Below, one piece after another: positions 40,501 to 49,500 of a stretch of 64,000 nucleotides of DNA. The DNA comes from Gordionus sp. m RMFG-2023. Lineage: Eukaryota; Nematomorpha; Gordioida; Chordodea; Parachordodidae. Location: positions 37,620,508-37,684,507 of the forward strand of contig NC_088776.1 in the NCBI RefSeq assembly GCF_954871325.1. Reading direction: 5' to 3'. How positions within the stretch are numbered: position 1 is the first letter of the stretch; each line of letters starts with the position of its first letter. The position numbers and the translations under genes were made by a program. The notes under the pieces are model-generated. The model saw only the letters and a list, made by a program, of their open reading frames with translations. It was not told the origin of the DNA and searched no databases.

Positions 40501-43500
40501 AAGGTTTTGCTGAAATAACATTTAACAAATTTATTTAGGTTGAATCTTAGCTCTTTTTAATTTTTCTCTTAGCCCTAGAGAGTTAACATCTGGGTAAAAA
40601 GCTCCCCACATTTTTTTAAAATCTATATAAAAATATATTGGGTAGATATTTCAGCCCGGTTCTTTATGAGTTCTCTTATAATAAACCAAAATGTATACAA
40701 AGTTTAATAGATATTTAGGCCTCTCGGTAATAAAAAAACACCCCACGTTAATCCTCAAGTTATATATTTTAATGAAGTCTAAATATAAATTTTACATGGA
40801 AAATACATGAAAACCTTCACATGTTAATTCCATGAAATCAGCATTTTGGCATGTAAATTTTTGAAAATGACTTAAATTGCTTAATTAATGGTCTGTACGA
40901 GATAAAACATTTTTAAAATTTTATTATAAAATCATACATTTCTAGAATAATATATAAATAAATGTATATAAACAACATTTGTGTAATTTCAGAAGATTTC
41001 CAACAAAGTTAAGATTGTATTATGACCCATGAAATAATAAATTCATATATATATTCTATTATACTTTTAAATATCAAATAAAATAAATATTTACAAATAA
41101 GGCCACACGATAAAGAAATAACCTGTCTGATATTGTCATTAGACGATAAACTTATATTTTCAGGATCTAATGATTGTAAAATATGCTGGAGTGCCGTGTC
41201 AAATTACGAAATTATAAGAACTATTAATGCTCATAGAGGACCCATTAGTGGCTTAGTTATCAACAGCTTTGGAGAGGTCTTGGCTTCGAGTAACAAAAAA
41301 TAATAACTTTTTTTAAAAAACTTAAATGCATACATTTTCCTATATTCTTAAAAACCTGGATTAAGTCTATTATTAAAAAATGGCTAACAATTCTCACCTA
41401 AGCCTCTAGATTTCACTAAAAGAGGGCCAAATCTTTCTTGCACGTTTTGGCCAAATCTTGAAGATTAGGTATGTTAAACCATTTTATATTCCATGTTCAC
41501 TACCTCTATAAGGCGATTATGAATAAGGCATGCACTAGTTATTTTGTTAAGGTTTATATGAAGAGATATTCCACAATATTCTAAATAAAATCACTTATAA
41601 AATTATATGTAAATCTAGGTTCGGAGGATAAAACCGTAAAAGTATGGTTGATCGAAACTGGCAATCTCCTCAACATTATCGAAGATATAACTTACCCGGT
41701 CAAAAAGATTATTTTATCTCACGATGATATATATTTAGGGATACTTTGCCAAGAATTTCACGTTCAGTTAAGAGCCTTAACTACTGGAACTTTCCTTTAC
41801 CGTTTAGACCATAAAATTCCGGTTTCTGGATATTTTATCATTATTAAATATTTTTCTCAAAGCTTATTATAATATATATAAAATTGACCGGTTGTGTGAA
41901 AAAACATTTAATCTGATTTTTCTCATAAATTCTATTCTTTTTACCCCAATTAGATGTCATTTAAAAATGATGATATTGAATATACGATATAAAATGAATT
42001 TTAAGAAAGATACTTGCGAAAAGTGGAGAGAAGATTAATTAATTATATAACTTTTATTGAGGAAATTATTATCATTTTATTGAATCTATGTCAAATTTTT
42101 TTCTCGTTTTAAATAAATTTCCTCCCAAAAAAATATTGTAATATATGTAAATTATATAGTAAAAAATTTGTGCCATAAATAAAATGTGTTCATTTTTTTA
42201 TATTTTTTTCTTTTATTTTAGATAACGGACATGTGTTTCACCATTGATACTCGTTTCTTAATCCTCGGGTGCAAGGATACCAAGATATATTTGTACAACG
42301 TTCACTCTCAGACTCTTAATTATGTCTTAACTGGTCATACGGCATCTATTAGGAATACACTAGTACATGATGGCTCTTTTATAAATAACTAGAAAAGTCT
42401 TAAAGAAATTAAATGATCTAGAGCTTTCGTAAAGAAATTTAAATGATCTAGAGCTAAATAATATTATACAATGAGCAAATTTTAAAAAAATTTAAATATA
42501 TGTTAAGCTGTAGTATTTCAAGATTCGTAGCTTCCAAATTGAAAGGGACGGACTATAAAAGGCGCAGCAAAGTGTCCACGTCAGGTCTAGGGGGTTTGGG
42601 GAAAGGTTAGGATCGATGACGATTGTTACTACGTATCGAGGATGGGACCCGTTTGCGCCATTCGATTAGTCAAATCACTTAGAATCTAAATAAATAAATA
42701 CACCAAAACGACTAATTATCATTACTCTTAATTTAACAACGTTGATATACCGCTTTTACCACTGTTGCAACCCCAAATATAATACTTTAATTTACCTTTT
42801 AAGTAAAATAATCATTAGGAACAAACCTAGGATGACGTTCGGTCCCCTTTGATACAAAAAAAGAAATAACTCTTAGATATAATAATTTAAAGGGAGCCAA
42901 TCTTTGTTAAAGAGTATTTGGGTATAAGGGGCTAAAGTCAAATTTTGTTAAAAAGAAAGGGCACATCTTAAAACAAACATATTGAAATAATTATTAATTT
43001 TAATAAATTTCAGCCTTTATATATACAATTTTATATGGCTCACTCAATTACAATAATAAAAAAAATTTATTTTATTTTAAAAAAAGAAGGCTGATTTTTA
43101 TTTATCCGGTATTTCATTCCATTATTTTTTAAAATATTATAGTACAATAAAAAATTTGTCAGCATTTTATTAATTTTACCAATTATATAAATAATTATAT
43201 TTTTTCAGATTTTAATAGATTTATCAATAAATTTTTTCGGTATTTTAATTAAAAAGTTTATAATACTAACCACATGATTGTTTATAAAAACTCCTTACAT
43301 TATTTCGTTCTCAATATAACTTAGTGTAAACATTTGAAGTAGAAAAATATATAATTAATTGCTTGTTTAAATAGGTCACAATGAATAACGATTTTATAGT
43401 ATCTACTTCACAAGATGGTGTGTTTGTTTGGAATATTAAAAAACCCACGAAACACGACAACATTTTGACTCATAAAGGAATTATAAGCTGTATCAAAATT

Positions 43501-46500
43501 TCCAAGGATGGCTCTATGGCCATAACAGGTGAAATTCTTATTCGATTTAAAAGAGTATCATTTGAGTTTTAGAAGTTGTTGACCGTATATATAACTCACT
43601 CTATAAGCATTAAAAAAAAATAAAGTGTTCAGTTTTAGATATATTTAAAAGTGCACAGAATGTTCAAAGCCAATAAGGTTTGGATTAATTTATAAAATCA
43701 ATTTATATGACTGATTTTTTTTAGGTTCTGAGGATGGTGGTGTCAAAGTATGGAATCTAGAGTTTAGCGAATTACAAGAAAAGTTACCCGACCACGCGAA
43801 ATCTGTTACCTGCGTTAACTTTAGCCCTAATAGTACTTATATAGTATCCGGTTCAAGAGATACTACTATTAATATCAAACAATTGAACGAAGCCAGTTCA
43901 TTTATAAGATTTACGGTTGCTTTATTTACAAATTAATTCAGATATTGTCTTTAAATGCTTACTCAAAAATAATTTATCCGGTTTCTTATCATTATACTTT
44001 ATTTTGTTCGCTTTTTTTAAATTAATGGTCTCTTAACAATTTTTATATAAGCTGCTAAATAAATTTTCATTTTAAATTTTTTAAAATAATTTTCCAAAAA
44101 TGATTTTTTTTTCGCATAACTTATATATTTATCAATCACCGATAATTATAATAATAAAACAAGCCGATTAAAAAGTCCGGGACAAAATCAGGCCTAAAAA
44201 CTTAAAATTATATCAGGCCTGGCAAATTATGCAAGATGTTTTTTGGGCCAGCTGGGATTTTTTAATTTTTAACCTTTATATAATGCGAATTTATGTTACC
44301 CTCACAAAAAATTAATTACTGGACATGTTTAAAATAAAATTATTTTGGGCCGGGCCAAAATTTTGAAAATCTTTAAACACCAGTTCGAGCCTAGCTGTGA
44401 TGATCATTAATTTAAAAATTATAAAAACATCTTGGTGCAAATTTATTTTGTTTTACAATATTTCTATCAGGGGTTCGAATCGAACTGAACCGAACCGCCA
44501 AACCGGAATGAACCGTTATGATTTTCTGAACCGTAACCTTAACCGAACCGTTATAAAGAAAATATAAAAAGAGCGAACCGAACCGTTATAAATATTTTGA
44601 ACCGGTTTAAATAGGTTCAAAACGGTTTTAAAAAATAATTAATTTTAAATTATTAATCTAAATTTTAATTTTCCTTGGGGGAAGTTTATAAATTGGTGAT
44701 TTCTTTTCAAATTAAATATTTTTATATTATCAACATTATATATCAATTAATATCAAGTTTATTGTTTTTTTCTTTAAATACTTATTTTATTAGAGATTAG
44801 GCTAATTATCTGTTAATTAGATAAGATATCTTAAAATCACACATATTATTCTTGGCTAAATTAACAAGTTTATATATATATATAAGTTATTAATAAGCTT
44901 TTATAATAATACTTGCTAATAATTTAGGAAAAAATTAAATAAATCTACTATTAATAACTAACATCTAATAGAAATCAAGTACTTTTTACATTCATTTTTA
45001 TGAGGTTTATTTTTTATCTCATTATAAAAACTTGGATCATTGAATTTAAATGACAATAAATAAAATGGTCAGCAATATTTTAATGATATGATAATTTTTT
45101 ATTTATAATCATATTGTTTTTTTAAATTCAGAATTCTAATATTCATTTAAGTCATTATAAATTATTTATTATTAAAATAATATTTTTAACATTTGAAGAA
45201 AGAGAGATCGCCAGAAAACATCTTTGTAAAACTTGGAACTTAATACAAAGTCTAAATAATCAGAGTATTGAAAATCTAAATACTATGCCTACGTGTTCGC
45301 ATTTGAAAGATAATTTAGATGATGATTTTGAAGATTTATTAAAGTCGCATAAAAGTCTTAATAAGAATAATTCTCAGGGCATAGAAAATTATAATAAATG
45401 TATAGAAATAGAATATATAATTCGGTCATTTGATAATATAGAGAGATTAGAAAAAGATACTAATCTTTTGAATTTTTGGGGAAAATGTAAAGAATAGTAT
45501 GCCAGAACTTTATAAGTTAGCTATAAATGTGCTAGCAGTTCCAGTTATGCAGGTATCCGTAGAAAGAGCATTTTCTAGCCTAAGTTTATACTCTCTGCGC
45601 AGGGAACTAAATTAAATCCTGAAATATTATAAAATATTTTAGTCATCCGTTCTAATTCTCTTTTTAAACATAAATAGTATACCTTTTATTATATTTATGT
45701 GTTATTTTATTCATCATTGTATTTACTCATGTTTGTTTTTATCTTATTTATTTATGAAATAAAATAAATTAATCTGTCTAATTTATATTTACTAAGTTTA
45801 ATAAAAATATCTATTAGATTATCATGGTTAAATTAAATAAGGAATTATAAATTGAAAAGATTTTTCTCTAAAATTAATATATACATGGTTAATGATTAAT
45901 TTTTTTTTAATCAAATTTATAAAAACCGAAACAAACCGAAATGAACCGTTATAAATTATAAACCGAACCGAACCGATATGAATTTTTTAAAAAAAACCGA
46001 AATGGAACAAAACCTTTATGAAATTTTACGCTAAAAACTGGAACAAACCGAACCGTTATGCTTAACGGTTCGAAACCCTGATTTCTATAATTCAAAATTT
46101 AGGATAATATTTTAAAAAATTATTCTTTCAAATTATATTGGAAAATATTTTTTTTAAGTAAAGTTATCGTTGAGATTAAAATGAGGGGGGGGGGGGGGGT
46201 GTTAATATAATAACCCATAAAACTTTTTTTCAAATATAGGGTCATACTAGCCCCATTACCAATGCGGTCTTCAGTCTAGATGAGAAATCTATAATATCAT
46301 CGGAATTTAATGATATAGTTAAGGTTTGGCGAGTAGAGACCGGATTTACATTACTCAATTGCAGCGTTCCCTCTCGATTTATGATGGTAACTCCAAACAG
46401 CTTATTTGCTATATCTGGAAACAGAACTAATAGGTATATTTATATATAATATAATCAAATCAATTTATATTTGCGTTAATATGACAGTAGGTATTTTATA

Positions 46501-49500
46501 AACAATCAGGTGAAGGAGATTATAATTCCTTTCGAAGAATGAGAATAGTAAAAAATAGTGCGATCTTAACAGGTGCGTATCACCTCCTCCATCATAAATT
46601 TGTCTGTTCTCGTAAATATCATTTTAAGCTAATAAAAATTCCCCCCCCCCGCACACACTCTCCACCCCCTCTCCCTAAAAAATTTATACAATATACCATT
46701 ATAAGGAAGAATTTGAAAGAAAAGTTAGTTAAGGTTAATAGCATTTTAAAATAACAACTATAATTCAAAATTTTTTTAAGAAGAATTTTAATTTTTTTTA
46801 AAAAAAGTGAATACCCAAAATTATTTTTGTAAAAATCTAATATACAGACCTAAAAATCTCCAGTAAAATTTATGGGGAAAAAATTTATCTAATAGTGCCC
46901 CCCCCCCTTAGCAAAATCGTGGATACGCCTATGGATTTTAATTATATTAACCTTTTTTTAGAATAAAATTTTATTAGGCCTTTTTGTTATATATTATTAT
47001 GATTAGCTGATGATAAAAATATATATGAAACATTTTTGATCCTTGAGAGATTTTGCGAGGATTGCTGCATTTCAAAGTATAGAAAAACTTGTAGATATTT
47101 TTTTTACGGTATTACAAATGCTAGATTATATTTCTGCTTTCATGCATTTTCATAAAATAATTTTTAAATAGAAACGTTTTATGGAGGCAAAAATGCACAA
47201 TTTAAGTCTTATTACAAGTTAAATGCATTCTTATTTAACATATTTTTAGATAAATATTTAAATTAAGTACCTAAAACTCAGCCTGGGGTTGGCCCTAAAT
47301 TGTATATGTTTTAAAATGCAAGTGGGGTTTAAAAATAAATTTTAAACCTGGGCTAGGCCTAAAAAATTTATTTTCACAAAACCTTCAAATAAATTTAAAG
47401 TGCACCTATTAACTAGTTGTAAAATCATATGAATGTATCATTTAAATTTCCTTTGTTTCTTTTATTATTTCAATTTCCCTTTTAAACATTTAAACACATC
47501 CAAAATTATTTAGAAATGTAGAAATCTGGGTTGGGTGGTAAATAATTAAATGGGTCCTGCGACTTAAAAACGGAAATATTTTAAATCCGGACCGGGTTCA
47601 AAATTTGAATTTTACAAGTTTCTGATTAAGTGTTAATTACGTGATACCTGATATTAAGAGCCTAGCCCTATGCATTATATAGATAACGGAGTTATATATA
47701 CAACAGAGCAACGCTTGGTTCTATCAGAAAAGTCTATCAAACTGTGAAAAAATGAGAAATAATTACGAGAAAGTCCATCCGCGTGTATTGGGCTAAGACT
47801 AGACGAGCTTGATATTTAAACTTTTACGGAAAGTAAGAAGATCGAATAAAGCCCGTACCCGATTAAGTAAAGGGTTAATTAGGGATGGGTTTGGATAGGT
47901 TAAGTTTATTTAATATTTTTTTTTTATGTTGTGGAAAAACTTGTAGAAATAAACTTGTAAAATAAACATATTTATAATTAAATATATGTTAGAAAAGATC
48001 AAACCAATTTAACTAATAATTATTTTTTTGTCTTTCTCTTAAGAAACACAGGATATATAAAGGCATGTTAATATGGGTTTCTTACCATGGTTAAAAAACT
48101 TTAGATTATCTATCGTAAATATACATGGGAGATAGACCGTATTGATGCAAATTAGTATATTGCGTACAAAATCAGGAAAAGTAATGTTCAGTTAAGTTGT
48201 TTTAGTATCATTGAGAAAAATAATAATACAAGATAATTTATTTTAATTTTATTTTATATTTTATTTTTTTGGACATAAATTGAATAAGTGCGGATTAAAA
48301 GTGTTTTATTTGGCTAATCTTAGTAAGGCATTCTTAACTATGCCAAATGTCATGTCAAATATAGATACAATATGTAATTAGCTAAAGTACCGAAAATATG
48401 TGGAGCGGATTATATAATCCAGCTAAGTTAAAATAATAACTATATTGGCGGACGACAAATGGAATAGATAGAGGATACGATACCAGTATAAGAAAGAAAT
48501 TGGCTAATAAATTTAGGGAAAATATTGAATGTAGCGCTTGCAAGATGTATCAATTAAAATATTTATTAAATAATTTTAATATAAAAGCATACCTAGGTCA
48601 GATAAACCCAGGTGCGATTATGATATAAGAAAGGACTGCTAAGAAATTTAGGACAAATATTGAAGTAAAGCTGGCGAAATGTATCATTTAAAATATTTAT
48701 TAAATAAGAATCGTGAAGATTCAAGAATATTTAAATTATAAGCATACCTAAGTCATATAGAACCAGACCCAATGCTAGGCCAAATAGAGATTAAAGGAGA
48801 AAATAATGATATTGGTACAAGCTTAGGTTATTACGTTTTAAATAGATTTTTTTATAGTTATTATGAAATATGATATTTATGCCATTTTACTCCATTTTTG
48901 ATATTCTTTCTTTAAGTTATTTCAAAGCCTGCTTCAAAAATTTCAAAAGTTTTAAAACTTTTTTAGGTTAAACTAGGATATCGAATGATAAAGTTATGTA
49001 AATTTCCAAATATGTTTTTGCCATATTTTTATTTTTATTATTTTAAAAAAGGCTTATTATTTCATGTTTTCGGTAATGTTTTGTAAGTTTTTAAATTAAA
49101 TTTTTTGATATTTTGGACAAGCTTTACAAATTTGTTTATAAATTTTACATTTTAGATTTAAATCTTTAACATTTTTTATGTGAATATGTATAACGAATTT
49201 AAGATTGACTCAATAAATGTTAATTATATCAACACTTATTTTGTAAAAAGAAGATAAAGAGCTATAATAGTATACCATACTTTAACCCACCTAACCGTAG
49301 AGTTTCTTCCCACCTAATCTCTCGAGGATTGAAAATAAAATTTGATTCCTGTATAAATAAAAATAATTTTAATAAACTATCTTTAATCAGGGCTTCGAAC
49401 CTAACCGCGAACTCAGAACGAACCATTATAATTTTCTGAACCGTAACTCAACCGTTATAATGAAAATACAAAAAGAGCGAACCGAACTGTTATAAATATT

